Shown piece by piece: positions 17,103 through 24,950 of a DNA stretch of 64,000 nucleotides. A program made the translations under genes and the position numbers. The DNA is from CBDESM01 sp965205165. GTDB taxonomy: Bacteria > Chloroflexota > Dehalococcoidia > Bin125. The DNA is taken from contig OZ242037.1 in NCBI GenBank assembly GCA_965205165.1, forward strand, positions 806,001 through 870,000, given 5' to 3'. The notes below the pieces were generated by a model. It was not told where the DNA came from and ran no database searches. It saw only the letters and a list, made by a program, of their open reading frames with translations. Within the stretch, counting starts at the first letter, position 1. The number at the start of each line of letters is the position of its first letter.

Positions 17103-17207
17103 ATGACGCGTCTCCTCCGCCAAATGCAGCAGATCCGCCCGCGGCGAGGAGCGGCGGCGGTCCTCCCGATCTTGGCCCGCCTCGCCGCGGCGCTCGGCAA
17201 GGGGTGA
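17103..17207 (+). CDS. Candidate 34-aa leader peptide
   Basis: A short reading frame (MTRLLRQMQQIRPRRG, then a hydrophobic PILARLAAAL tail) with a near-ideal GGGAGG six bases before its ATG. Its TGA lies four bases before the lipoprotein ATG at 17212, whose own ribosome site would be inside this ORF. It could be a small cationic amphipathic peptide or a translational coupler. Too short to be certain. Confidence 0.35.
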   Translation: MTRLLRQMQQIRPRRGAAAVLPILARLAAALGKG

Positions 17208-17211
17208 CGCC

Positions 17212-17643
17212 ATGTATGGGACGGCGGCATGGCTTGGGGCGGTGGCGATCGTGATCGCCGCCGTCTTGGTCGCTGCCTGCGCGGAGGATCCGGCAGGGGA
17301 GAAGATCAGCGATCATCCGTGCTGGGGGATGGAGCCGATCCCGGTGCGGATCACGCCGGATCTGTTCGAAGACTTGGGCGTGCCGCGCACGTTTTGGGTG
17401 CCGGGTCCCGCGCCGCGGTGCAGCTTCGAGTTCACCCTCCGGCAGCATGTGGGCTTCGTCGACGATGCCGTGTGCCTGATAACGCTGAAACCGCAGCTCA
17501 GGCTGATGCGGTGGACGCAGACTTTCGAGGTCTCCGTGCCCATGCATCATCAGACATCGGACTGCAGGGACTTGAGCTACATGGGGACCCAGCGGACCAG
17601 CGAACGGCCTCCCGGCTCGCTGCTGATCGGCGCGTCGCCGTAG
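17212..17643 (+). CDS. Small lipoprotein, paralogue of 16485-16916
   Basis: A 143-residue predicted lipoprotein: hydrophobic signal ending in the lipobox LVAAC (Cys ~23). The mature domain shares SDHPCWGMEPIPVRI, FWVPGPAPRCS and VGFVDDA with the upstream protein. No enzymatic motif was recognised. Together with the repeated promoter-like block this shows a duplicated unit. Likely tethered to the outer face of the membrane. Confidence 0.7.
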   Translation: MYGTAAWLGAVAIVIAAVLVAACAEDPAGEKISDHPCWGMEPIPVRITPDLFEDLGVPRTFWVPGPAPRCSFEFTLRQHVGFVDDAVCLITLKPQLRLMRWTQTFEVSVPMHHQTSDCRDLSYMGTQRTSERPPGSLLIGASP

Positions 17644-17874
17644 CGCCGCGGCATCGCATGCGCCGCAGACGGCCGAAGCCGCGTCTGGAAGGAACCGATG
17701 ATGCCCGCTGAGACGGCGATGGGGGCGGGTAGCGACAGCCCGAGCGGCGCAGCGGTTGGCGGCGCTGGGCGGTGAGGCCACCGCTGCCTGTGGCGCTGGC
17801 CATCGCGATCTGCGGGGCAGAGATCGTGTTCGCGCCGTGACCGCCGGCGGAGGACGGGCGCTGGTGCGGGGCGG

Positions 17875-18312
17875 CTAGTGGGAGAGTTCGCCGATGCGTT
17901 CGCTGGCGTGGGCGAGGCGCTCGGCGACGTGCTGGAGCATGGCCCAGAGGACTTCCTTGCTGGCTTCGTCCTCGAAGGTGGCGCGGAGGATGTTGATGCA
18001 CTCGGTGGGGCCGCGGGCGATGATGGTGGCGCTGCGCGGGTGGCCGAGCAGCAGGGCCATTTCGCCGAAGAAGTCGCCCTCTTCGAGGTCGGCGAGGTGG
18101 GCTTGGTCGGCTTCGCCGTAGTTCTGGTAGACGCCGACGGCGCCGGAGCGGATGACGTGGAGGGCGGTGCCGAGCTCGCCTTGGCGCTCGATGATCTGGC
18201 CGTCGTTGTAGGTCTCGATCTGGACCTGCGAGGCGATGTGGCCGAGGTGCTCGCGGTCGAGCCGCGAGAAGAGCGGGGTGTTGGCGAGCATGTCTTCGAT
18301 GGCCATCGGCAT
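17875..18312 (-). CDS. Cyclic nucleotide-binding domain protein
   Basis: A ~145-residue protein made of a single cNMP-binding beta-roll (Crp-like sensor) without a DNA-binding helix-turn-helix. The phosphate-binding cassette reads FFGEMALLLGHPRSATI, close to the canonical FGE(L/I)AL...RxAT. The ATG at 18312 is preferred: GAAAGG lies eight bases upstream, whereas a GTG at 18321 would overlap that site. It probably senses cAMP or a related nucleotide and acts through a partner protein. Single gene. Confidence 0.88.
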   Translation of the reverse strand: MPMAIEDMLANTPLFSRLDREHLGHIASQVQIETYNDGQIIERQGELGTALHVIRSGAVGVYQNYGEADQAHLADLEEGDFFGEMALLLGHPRSATIIARGPTECINILRATFEDEASKEVLWAMLQHVAERLAHASERIGELSH

Positions 18313-18433
18313 GGTGGGCACCTTTCGCGGGACCGCTGCCGCGATCGCGGCGCAGTGACAGGATAGGCAGGCGGGGCGCTGCGCGTCTAACTGCGCAGGC
18401 CGCGCCGGTGTCGCGCAGGCGACATGCGGGGGA

Positions 18434-19738
18434 TCAGGCGGTCAACTCCGTGCGAAAATCGGGGTGGGCGATCGCGGCGAGGGAGCGGGCGCGCTCGTCG
18501 AGGCCGCGCAGCCGCAGCTCGGCCGCGCCGAATTCGGTGACCGCGCGGTCGGCCCAATAGCGCGGGGTGGTGACGACGGCATCGGGGGCGAGCCGGCGGA
18601 CGATGCGGGAGACCTTGCCGCGGGCGGCGGTCGCGGGCATGGCGACGACGGAGATGCCGCCGTTGAGCGATGCGCCGGCGGCGAAATCGGGCTGGCCGCC
18701 GGGGCCGGAGATCTGGCGGCCGCCGACCGTCTCGGCGTTGACCGCGCCGTCGAGCGCGACTTGGACGGCGGAGTTGATGCCGACGAAGTTGCGCTGCCGT
18801 GCGAGGATTTCGAGCGAATGCGTCCAGCCGGCGGGGGCCATGCGGACGAGCGGATTGCGGTCGAGCCATCGGTAGAAGGCGGTGCTGCCGGCGGCCTCGG
18901 TGCTGATGACGAAGCCGGGCGCGGTCGCCTGCCGGGCCGCGGTGATCGCGCCGGATTGGGCGAGGGCCATGACGCCGTCGGAGATCAGGCCGGAGTGGAC
19001 GCCGAGGTCGCGGCGGCCGCCGAGCAGCCCCATGATCGCTTCGGGAACCGCGCCGAGGCCGAACTGGAGGGTCGCCTCGTCGGGCACGAGCGCGGCGACG
19101 GTTTCGGCTATGGCGAGTTCGGCGGGGCCGGGTTCGGCGCGGCGGAGGGCGGGCAGATCGCTTTCGAGCTCGACCAGGAAGTCGAACTCATCGGCGTCAA
19201 CCTCCGCCGCGCCGAAGGTGTAGGGCGCGCGCGGGTTGACCTGTGCGATGACGAGCGGCGCCCCGCGCATCGCATCGAGCACGCCGCCGACGGAGGTGGA
19301 GAGCGAGTAGCGCCCATCGGGCGAGGGCCCGGCGACCTGGACGAGCACGGCATCGGCGGGGTTGGGCCCGCCGGGCGCGTAGAGCGCCGGGACCTGCGCG
19401 TAGGAGGCCGGAATATGCCGGACGAGCCCGGCCGCATCGGCCTCGCGGAGCGGGCCGGAGGCCTGGTAAGTGGAGAAGCGGAAGGGCGCGCCCGCGTGAT
19501 CAATGGGCCCGATGCGTTCGAGCAGCGACCCGCAAGCGAGCTCCAGCTCGCCCCAGCCCCCGCGGAGCTCGTCGAGCACCGCGCAAAGCGCGACCGGCGT
19601 CCCCGAAAGCGGCGGGATGACGACGCGCGCACCATCCGAAATCTGCCGGAGCGCGTCGGCCGCGGAGGCTGTGCGGGATTCGCGGGAGCGCTCCTTGGCC
19701 GCGAGATGCGGCGCGAAGTCGGGTTCGGGGAAGGTCAC
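18434..19738 (-). CDS. Acetyl-CoA hydrolase/transferase family protein, catalytic Glu missing
   Basis: A 434-residue family I CoA-transferase of the acetyl-CoA hydrolase/4-hydroxybutyrate CoA-transferase group. TLQFGLGAVPEAIM and GINSAVQVALDGAVNAE are diagnostic. Where 4-hydroxybutyrate CoA-transferases have the catalytic glutamate in an HSEMxSDG-like motif, this protein reads HSGLISDG, with Gly250 in place of Glu. It may belong to a divergent subgroup or be a hydrolase or inactive. The GTG start overlaps the stop of the DUF4365-partner gene by four bases (GTGA). Confidence 0.82.
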   Translation of the reverse strand: MTFPEPDFAPHLAAKERSRESRTASAADALRQISDGARVVIPPLSGTPVALCAVLDELRGGWGELELACGSLLERIGPIDHAGAPFRFSTYQASGPLREADAAGLVRHIPASYAQVPALYAPGGPNPADAVLVQVAGPSPDGRYSLSTSVGGVLDAMRGAPLVIAQVNPRAPYTFGAAEVDADEFDFLVELESDLPALRRAEPGPAELAIAETVAALVPDEATLQFGLGAVPEAIMGLLGGRRDLGVHSGLISDGVMALAQSGAITAARQATAPGFVISTEAAGSTAFYRWLDRNPLVRMAPAGWTHSLEILARQRNFVGINSAVQVALDGAVNAETVGGRQISGPGGQPDFAAGASLNGGISVVAMPATAARGKVSRIVRRLAPDAVVTTPRYWADRAVTEFGAAELRLRGLDERARSLAAIAHPDFRTELTA

Positions 19739-20886
19739 GGCGCACTGTTCGGAACGATTCGCACGTTGCGGGGATTCTCAAGGTGCCATCGACGCTTCTG
19801 ATGCGAGAGATCGCCGGACACCTCAATCAACTCGCCTTGCTCAAACGCGTCGATCACGCGTTCGCGATCATCCGGTGCGAACACCACATTAGCGGCTGCC
19901 GAAGAACCTCGGAGGTCAATGATGAGAACAGCATGCCCTGCAAAGGGCACGTCCGGTTCGCGGCTGAGGTGGACGACATCGGCGGTGAACTGCTGATCGC
20001 GATACGGTTCGCGCTCCCGCAGCACGGCCGCGGCTCCGCGGAGGAGGTGTCGGGAATTCGGGCTGAACTTGATCCTGCACGGCGAGAGCGAGGGCAGCGA
20101 AGACTGCTCCGCCCATGAGATATCGAACTCGGCCATGCCGCCGGAATCAGCCACGCGCTCGCAAATGCTCGACACCGACTCGCAGAGATTCGCGCTCACG
20201 CCCTCATCGACGGCTGAGGCGAGATGCTCCGGATCACGGCTCACGGCCGCCTCGACAATCCCACGTTCAAGCGCGCGCAAGCTCTCTGCGAGCACACGCG
20301 TCGCCCGGCGCGCGAGCGGCTCCGCCACCTTGCCGTTCGACGACCCGGCTTGACCGAACACCGGCGGGACGGGTGAATGCACGATCAGTTCGCCGCCCTC
20401 GAATGACGTGGGGGCGAGACGCAAGGTCTGCAGGTACTGGTCCACCTCGGCCGTCCGAGAACCGAGATACGCGGGCCGGCGCTGTTCCGCCGTCCGGCCG
20501 GCAACCGCCATGAGGCCGAATGCATCGGCGACGAGATGGCGGGCGGCATGCAGGCGAGGCGGATAGCCGGGTGCGCCGCCACGTGCGGAGATCGTGATGA
20601 CATCGGCGTCAACGGCGGAAATGTCCGCGTAGATCGAGAGCTGCGATCTCCCTTCCGCACGTTCCAGGACCCGCAAGACCTCCGCCACGCCGCGCCAATA
20701 GTCAGCGAACGTCTCGCGTGCGGGAACCAGCACCTCAACCGGCGCTCCGTCATTCGCCTGCCGGAAGACGACCCCGCGATCAGCCCAGTGTTCGCCGGGC
20801 TTCCAGCCGCGGGCCTGCAAATACCCCAGTACCGCCGACAGCGGCAGGCTTCCCAACGCGTCCGCATCGGTGATGTCCGCCCGCAT
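19735..20886 (-). CDS. DUF4365-partner protein, copy 2 (with C-terminal extension)
   Basis: A 383-residue protein homologous to the one at 3492-4313: YLQARGWKP, then LVPARETFADYWRGVAEVL, then DPEHLASAVDEGVSANLCESV...FDISWA. A C-terminal extension absent from copy 1 (ADVVHLSREPDVPFAGHA... to ENPRNVRIV) looks all-beta, with GELIEVSGDLSHQKRRWHLENP suggesting an OB-like fold. Its ATG shares one base with the stop of the DUF4365 gene (TGATG) and its stop overlaps the CoA-transferase start. Function unknown; likely the specificity or control partner of the DUF4365 protein. Confidence 0.72.
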   Translation of the reverse strand: MRADITDADALGSLPLSAVLGYLQARGWKPGEHWADRGVVFRQANDGAPVEVLVPARETFADYWRGVAEVLRVLERAEGRSQLSIYADISAVDADVITISARGGAPGYPPRLHAARHLVADAFGLMAVAGRTAEQRRPAYLGSRTAEVDQYLQTLRLAPTSFEGGELIVHSPVPPVFGQAGSSNGKVAEPLARRATRVLAESLRALERGIVEAAVSRDPEHLASAVDEGVSANLCESVSSICERVADSGGMAEFDISWAEQSSLPSLSPCRIKFSPNSRHLLRGAAAVLREREPYRDQQFTADVVHLSREPDVPFAGHAVLIIDLRGSSAAANVVFAPDDRERVIDAFEQGELIEVSGDLSHQKRRWHLENPRNVRIVPNSAP

Positions 20887-21365
20887 CAGATCTCCCCGCG
20901 CTTCGACAGTTCCACCATCCGATCAAGCCCATCGTCATCAAAGACGTTCTCCGGAGCAATGCGGATCATGACGGAGGATTTGTTCCGCGATTCCGCTTCA
21001 TCGCGCAGCGAGTGCCACCAGCCGCGGCACATGAGCCGCAGTTCGCTCGGATGATAGGAAACCCAGTCAGCAGGATCGTCAGGGAGTTGCACGACGAACA
21101 GCACCCGCGTCGCCCGATAGTCGCCGACAAGCGCATTGTGCTGATCGACCTTCAGCTCGAAGTGAATGCCGTCATCGCGAACGACGTTCTCCGACGTCGC
21201 CTTCGCTTGAAACTCGATCAGGGGATAGGGCGAGCTCGTGGACTTGAGGACGCCGTCAACGCCGGTCAGATCCTCGGCGTAGCGCTCGTACAGCAGTCCG
21301 GCATCGGCCGCGACTGCGTGGATGAAGGCGAGCGACATCTGCTCCTTGTGGTGATTCGAGTCCAT
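20886..21365 (-). CDS. DUF4365 domain protein (PD-(D/E)XK-like nuclease fold), copy 2
   Basis: A 159-residue DUF4365 protein with LTGVDGVL (Asp37) and E51-F-Q53-A-K55, the same D...(D/E)xQxK layout as copy 1. The N-terminal KEQMSLAFIHAVAADAG helix matches the ESLSRSYLRALAGRAG helix of copy 1. The ATG at 21365 is 107 bases after the alcohol dehydrogenase stop, with a strong hairpin between, so this pair may have its own promoter. Inferred role: nuclease-like effector of a two-gene module. Confidence 0.78.
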   Translation of the reverse strand: MDSNHHKEQMSLAFIHAVAADAGLLYERYAEDLTGVDGVLKSTSSPYPLIEFQAKATSENVVRDDGIHFELKVDQHNALVGDYRATRVLFVVQLPDDPADWVSYHPSELRLMCRGWWHSLRDEAESRNKSSVMIRIAPENVFDDDGLDRMVELSKRGEI

Positions 21366-21423
21366 CAAGCATCCCTGCCGCCACGATACCGCCGATTCCC
21401 GAGCATCGGCGATCTGAGGCGGA

Positions 21424-21451
21424 AGCGGCCGTCCGCTCGGGGACGGCCGCT
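21424..21451 (-). terminator. Hairpin between alcohol dehydrogenase and DUF4365 gene
   Basis: A perfect 11-bp stem (21424-21434 with 21441-21451) around a 6-base loop, flanked by TTTT on the plus-strand 3' side and only TT on the minus side. Both neighbours read leftwards, so it most likely attenuates or ends the alcohol dehydrogenase transcript just before the DUF4365 module. Confidence 0.55.
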
Positions 21452-21472
21452 TTTGCAGACGACGGGCTCCGC

Positions 21473-22588
21473 CTAGGGCTGGGAGATGTCGAGGACGCCG
21501 CGGGCGACTTCGCCGTTTTGCATGGCGGCGAAGGCTTCGTTGATCTGGCCGAGCTCGAAGCGGCGGCTGACGAGGCCGGTGAGGTCGAGCTTGCCTTGGC
21601 GGTAGAGGTCGAGCAGCTTGGGCATGTGGTCGCGGAAGCGGGTGCTGCCGTACATGCAGCCGATCATCTTCTTCTCCTGCAGGAACTCGGGGCCGGGCAC
21701 GCTGACCTCGGAGCCGAGCGGCATCATGCCGACGATGCAGGCGGTGCCGCCGGCGCGGACCATGTCCCAAGCCTGGCGGGCGGCGTTGACGTTGCCGATG
21801 GCCTCGAAGGCGATCTCGACGCCGTCGCCGCCGGTCAGCTCCTTGATCGCCTCGACGGCGTCGACGTTGGCGCCGTTGACGGTGTCGGTGGCGCCGAAGT
21901 TTTCGGCCATTTCGAGCTTGTTGTCGAGGATGTCGACGGCGATGATGCGGCTGGCGCCGGCGATGCGGCAGCCCTGGATGACGTTGAGGCCGACGCCGCC
22001 GCAGCCGATCACGGCGACGATCGAGCCGCCGGGCACCTTGGCGGTGTAGAGCGCCGCGCCGACGCCGGTCATGACGCCGCAGCCGACCAACGCGGCCTCG
22101 GCGGGCGGGATGTCCTCGGGGATCTTGAGGACGCCGGACTGGGTGGTGAGCATGTACTCGCCGAAGGAGCCGACGGAGGCCATCTGGACGACGGGGCGTC
22201 CGTCCCAGTTGAGGCGGTCGCGGGCGAGCGCGGCGTCGTTGGGCGCGGGGCAGAGGTTGGGCTCGCCGCGGAGGCACCAGTAGCAATCGCCGCAGAAGGG
22301 GCGGAAGCTCATGATCACGTTGTCGCCGGGGGAGACGTAGGTGACGTCCGCGCCGACGGATTCGACGACGCCGGCGGCCTCGTGGCCGAGCACGGCCGGC
22401 ATGCCGCCGAAGGCGGCGGCCCACTTGCCGTCGACGAAGTGCAGGTCGGAATGGCAGACGCCGGAGGTGGTCGTGCGGACGAGCACCTCGCCGGGCTGCG
22501 GGTCGCGGACGGTGATGTCGTGGACTTCGAGGACCGAGCGATCCCCGTCCTTCGCTTGGTTCGCCGGGTCGAAGATGGCTGCCTTCAT
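21473..22588 (-). CDS. Zinc-dependent alcohol dehydrogenase (class III-like MDR)
   Basis: A 371-residue medium-chain dehydrogenase. Catalytic zinc ligands sit in GVCHSD and GHEAAGVVE; the structural zinc loop is CGDCYWCLRGEPNLC with four cysteines. GCGGVGLNVIQG followed by AVDILDNKLE (acidic residue) points to NAD. It oxidises an alcohol or formaldehyde/mycothiol adduct-type substrate. The ATG at 22588 is preferred because GGAG is seven bases upstream; a GTG two codons earlier is possible. Confidence 0.92.
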   Translation of the reverse strand: MKAAIFDPANQAKDGDRSVLEVHDITVRDPQPGEVLVRTTTSGVCHSDLHFVDGKWAAAFGGMPAVLGHEAAGVVESVGADVTYVSPGDNVIMSFRPFCGDCYWCLRGEPNLCPAPNDAALARDRLNWDGRPVVQMASVGSFGEYMLTTQSGVLKIPEDIPPAEAALVGCGVMTGVGAALYTAKVPGGSIVAVIGCGGVGLNVIQGCRIAGASRIIAVDILDNKLEMAENFGATDTVNGANVDAVEAIKELTGGDGVEIAFEAIGNVNAARQAWDMVRAGGTACIVGMMPLGSEVSVPGPEFLQEKKMIGCMYGSTRFRDHMPKLLDLYRQGKLDLTGLVSRRFELGQINEAFAAMQNGEVARGVLDISQP

Positions 22589-22692
22589 GATCACTCTCCA
22601 GGCCGATGCGCTCGCCGCGAACCGCTCACGGCGGCGTCCGCCCGCACATGCTAGGCGAGCGGGAACGGCAACTCAACCGCGACCGGAGCGGC

Positions 22693-23016
22693 TCAGCCGG
22701 CGGGCGGGAGCAACCCCCAGAGCCGCCGCTTCTTCGGCTTGCGGCGGCCGCGGACGCGGTTGAACGCGCGCTGCGCGAGCGGGCGGAGGAAGCTCCAATC
22801 GACGCTGCCGTCGGCGCGGGTCGCACGCTCGATCCAACCGTCGAGCCGTTCGATGAAGACGGAAACGCGCTCGTCGTGCAGCCGCTGGGCGCGGCGGATC
22901 ATGCGCCAGCCGATCCGCCCGGCGACGAGGATGAGGACGAGGTAGCCGAGCGCGACGACGCCCAAGCTAGCGATGGCGATGACCAAGATCAGGTCGCGGA
23001 GGTCGGCGAGCTCCAC
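22693..23016 (-). CDS. Small single-pass membrane protein
   Basis: A 107-residue protein with one strong N-terminal hydrophobic helix (residues ~9-33) followed by a basic/acidic amphipathic region and a very basic tail (RGRRKPKKRR). Not recognised. Probably anchored with the basic part in the cytoplasm. It lies 104 bases upstream of the alcohol dehydrogenase start on the same strand. Confidence 0.6.
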   Translation of the reverse strand: MELADLRDLILVIAIASLGVVALGYLVLILVAGRIGWRMIRRAQRLHDERVSVFIERLDGWIERATRADGSVDWSFLRPLAQRAFNRVRGRRKPKKRRLWGLLPPAG

Positions 23017-23060
23017 TCGATCCTCCCGTCAACGGCGCGATGGTGGCCTATGCTACGGGC

Positions 23061-23171
23061 ATGCCGAGACGCGGGCCGACCGAACTGCTGATCCTCTTCC
23101 AAGTCGGCTTGGGCGCGGCGTTCGCCGGGATGCTCGTCTGGACCGTGCTGGCTTGGGCCGGGGTCTTCTAG
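23061..23171 (+). CDS. Candidate 36-aa membrane peptide
   Basis: A short ORF encoding MPRRGPTELL then a hydrophobic helix (ILFQVGLGAAFAGMLVWTVLAWAGVF). The charged start and single membrane-spanning segment are typical of real small membrane proteins, and it fills most of an otherwise empty gap. No clear ribosome site was seen upstream, so it remains a candidate. Confidence 0.4.
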   Translation: MPRRGPTELLILFQVGLGAAFAGMLVWTVLAWAGVF

Positions 23172-23233
23172 GGCTGATCGGCAGGGGCAAGTGCCGCCCG
23201 ACTTCCCCGGCACCCCGCCCGTCCGCGCGGCTG

Positions 23234-24400
23234 CTAGGCGAAGTAGCGGTCTTGGATGTTGCGGGCGATGACCATCCGCTGGATCTGGTTGGCGCCCTCG
23301 AAGATCTGGAAGATCTTGGCGTCGCGCATCCATTTTTCGAGCGGCATGTCGCGCATGAAGCCGACGCCGCCGCAGACTTGGACGGCATCGGTGGTGACCT
23401 TCATCGCCATGTCCGAGGCGAAGGTCTTGGCCTTGCTCGCCTCTTCCAGGTCGAACGGCTGGTTCATCGAGGCCATCTCGCCGGCGCGCCAGGTCAGCAG
23501 GCGGGCGGCGTCGATCGCGATGTCCATGTCGGCCAGCATGAAACCGACGCCCTGGTGCTCGATCAGGGGCTTGTTCATGGTCTTGCGCTCGCGGGCGTAG
23601 TCGGCGGCGTACTCGAAGGCGGCGCGGGCGAGGCCGACGGCGAACGCGCCGATCCAGGGGCGGGTCGCGGCTAGCGTGCCGAGCGCGCCGCGACCGCCGG
23701 AGCGGAAGTCGGGGTCGGCCGGGCCGAGGCGGTGGTCGGCGGGCACGCGCACCTCGTCGAAGGCGAGGTCGGCCGTGTGGCTGGCGCGGATGCCCATCTT
23801 GTCCCACTTCTTGATCTGGCTGAAGCCCTCTGCGTCGTTGGGGACGACGAAGGCGGAAACGTCGCGCCAGCCTTCGCTGTCGGACTCGCGGGCGAAGACG
23901 ACGGTGATGTCGGCGATGCCGCCGCCGGTGATGAAGCGCTTGGTGCCGTTGATCACGTACTCGTCGCCGTCGCGGGCGGCGCGGGTTTTGATCATGCCGG
24001 CATCGGAGCCAGCGTCCGGCTCGGTCAGCGCGAGCGCGCCGAGGCGGAGCTTGCCGTCGTCGGAGGTGCACATCGGCAGGAAGCGCTCGTGCTGCTCTTC
24101 GGTGCCGATCACGGAGATCGCGGTGGCGGCGAGGCCGGAGACCTGGGTGCCGAGGGCGATGCCGGCGCAGCCCCAGGAGAGCTCTTCGGCGGTGATCATC
24201 GAGGTGATGCCCGGCTCGGCCGCCTTGCCGCCGAGCGGGCCGCCCGCGAGGCCGATCGCCGCCGCCTTGGCGGCGACGTCCCAGGCGTACTCGTCGCGCT
24301 CGTCGTACTCCATGGCGACGGGGCGGACTTCGTTCTTGGCGAATTCGTGCGCGGTCTTCTGCACGAGGGCATCGGCCTCGGAAAGGGCGAACTGCGGCAT
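23234..24400 (-). CDS. Acyl-CoA dehydrogenase
   Basis: A 388-residue flavoenzyme that introduces the alpha-beta double bond into acyl-CoA. ALTEPDAGSDAG (FAD contact), KWDKMGIRASHTADLAFDEVRVP and the C-terminal CGGVGFMRDMPLEKWMRDAKIFQIFEG are diagnostic; the last Glu (in FEGANQIQ) is the catalytic base of the medium/short-chain subgroup. It ends the operon-like run behind DarTG, 9 bases after the DarG stop. Substrate chain length cannot be read. Confidence 0.93.
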   Translation of the reverse strand: MPQFALSEADALVQKTAHEFAKNEVRPVAMEYDERDEYAWDVAAKAAAIGLAGGPLGGKAAEPGITSMITAEELSWGCAGIALGTQVSGLAATAISVIGTEEQHERFLPMCTSDDGKLRLGALALTEPDAGSDAGMIKTRAARDGDEYVINGTKRFITGGGIADITVVFARESDSEGWRDVSAFVVPNDAEGFSQIKKWDKMGIRASHTADLAFDEVRVPADHRLGPADPDFRSGGRGALGTLAATRPWIGAFAVGLARAAFEYAADYARERKTMNKPLIEHQGVGFMLADMDIAIDAARLLTWRAGEMASMNQPFDLEEASKAKTFASDMAMKVTTDAVQVCGGVGFMRDMPLEKWMRDAKIFQIFEGANQIQRMVIARNIQDRYFA

Positions 24401-24409
24401 TGGGGGTTC

Positions 24410-24940
24410 CTAGTCGAGCTGGAAGGCGGCTTGGCGCGCCTCAGCATACGCGGGGGCCGGAGCGGTGCGCCGCGCATCCTTGCCGCGCGGCTCGAAGACG
24501 ACGGCGCGGAGGCCGTCATGCCCGGCGAGCATCGCCGCGATGCGGGGGCGGACGTCCCGCCAGTCGAGCCCGCCGAGGTCGCAGCCGAGCGCCGGGATGG
24601 CGATCGAGGCGATGCCCTGCTCGCGGATGACGCGGGAGAGGTCGGCGAGGCCGTCGTCGATCCAGGCGAGCCGGGAGGGCTTGCGCCAGTCGTCCTTGGT
24701 CGGGAAGTTGATGATGAAGCGGGGCATGCCGATGCCGCTCGCACGGTAGACGAACACGCGGCCGGGGCGGACTTGGCCGGCCTCGCAGGCGGCGCGGTAG
24801 GCGGCGTAGTTGCCGGGGAAGCGCTTCTTGAACTGGAGTGCGAGCCCCTTGCCCATCACGCCGGCGCAGTTGACCGTGTTGACGATCGCGTCGGCGGGTT
24901 CCGCGAAGAGGTCGCCGGACTTGAACTCTGGCGTGGTCAT
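24410..24940 (-). CDS. darG: DarG-like macrodomain antitoxin (short form)
   Basis: A 176-residue ADP-ribose macrodomain protein. AIVNTVNCAGVMGKGLALQFKK, then FPTKDDWRKPS and IPALGCDLGGLDW match the DarG N-terminal domain that removes ADP-ribose from DNA bases. Known DarG proteins also carry a ~190-residue C-terminal DarT-binding domain; here only a short tail follows the macrodomain. An ATG at 24940 is preferred because AGGA is eight bases upstream; one at 24949 has no ribosome site. It follows the DarT gene by about 10 bases, in the usual toxin-antitoxin order. Confidence 0.88.
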   Translation of the reverse strand: MTTPEFKSGDLFAEPADAIVNTVNCAGVMGKGLALQFKKRFPGNYAAYRAACEAGQVRPGRVFVYRASGIGMPRFIINFPTKDDWRKPSRLAWIDDGLADLSRVIREQGIASIAIPALGCDLGGLDWRDVRPRIAAMLAGHDGLRAVVFEPRGKDARRTAPAPAYAEARQAAFQLD

Positions 24941-24950
24941 CTGATGCATC

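Noticed and set aside
17644..17874. Short hydrophobic ORFs between the lipoprotein and cNMP-domain gene
   Set aside because: About 20 codons each, without ribosome sites; nothing else recognised in the gap.
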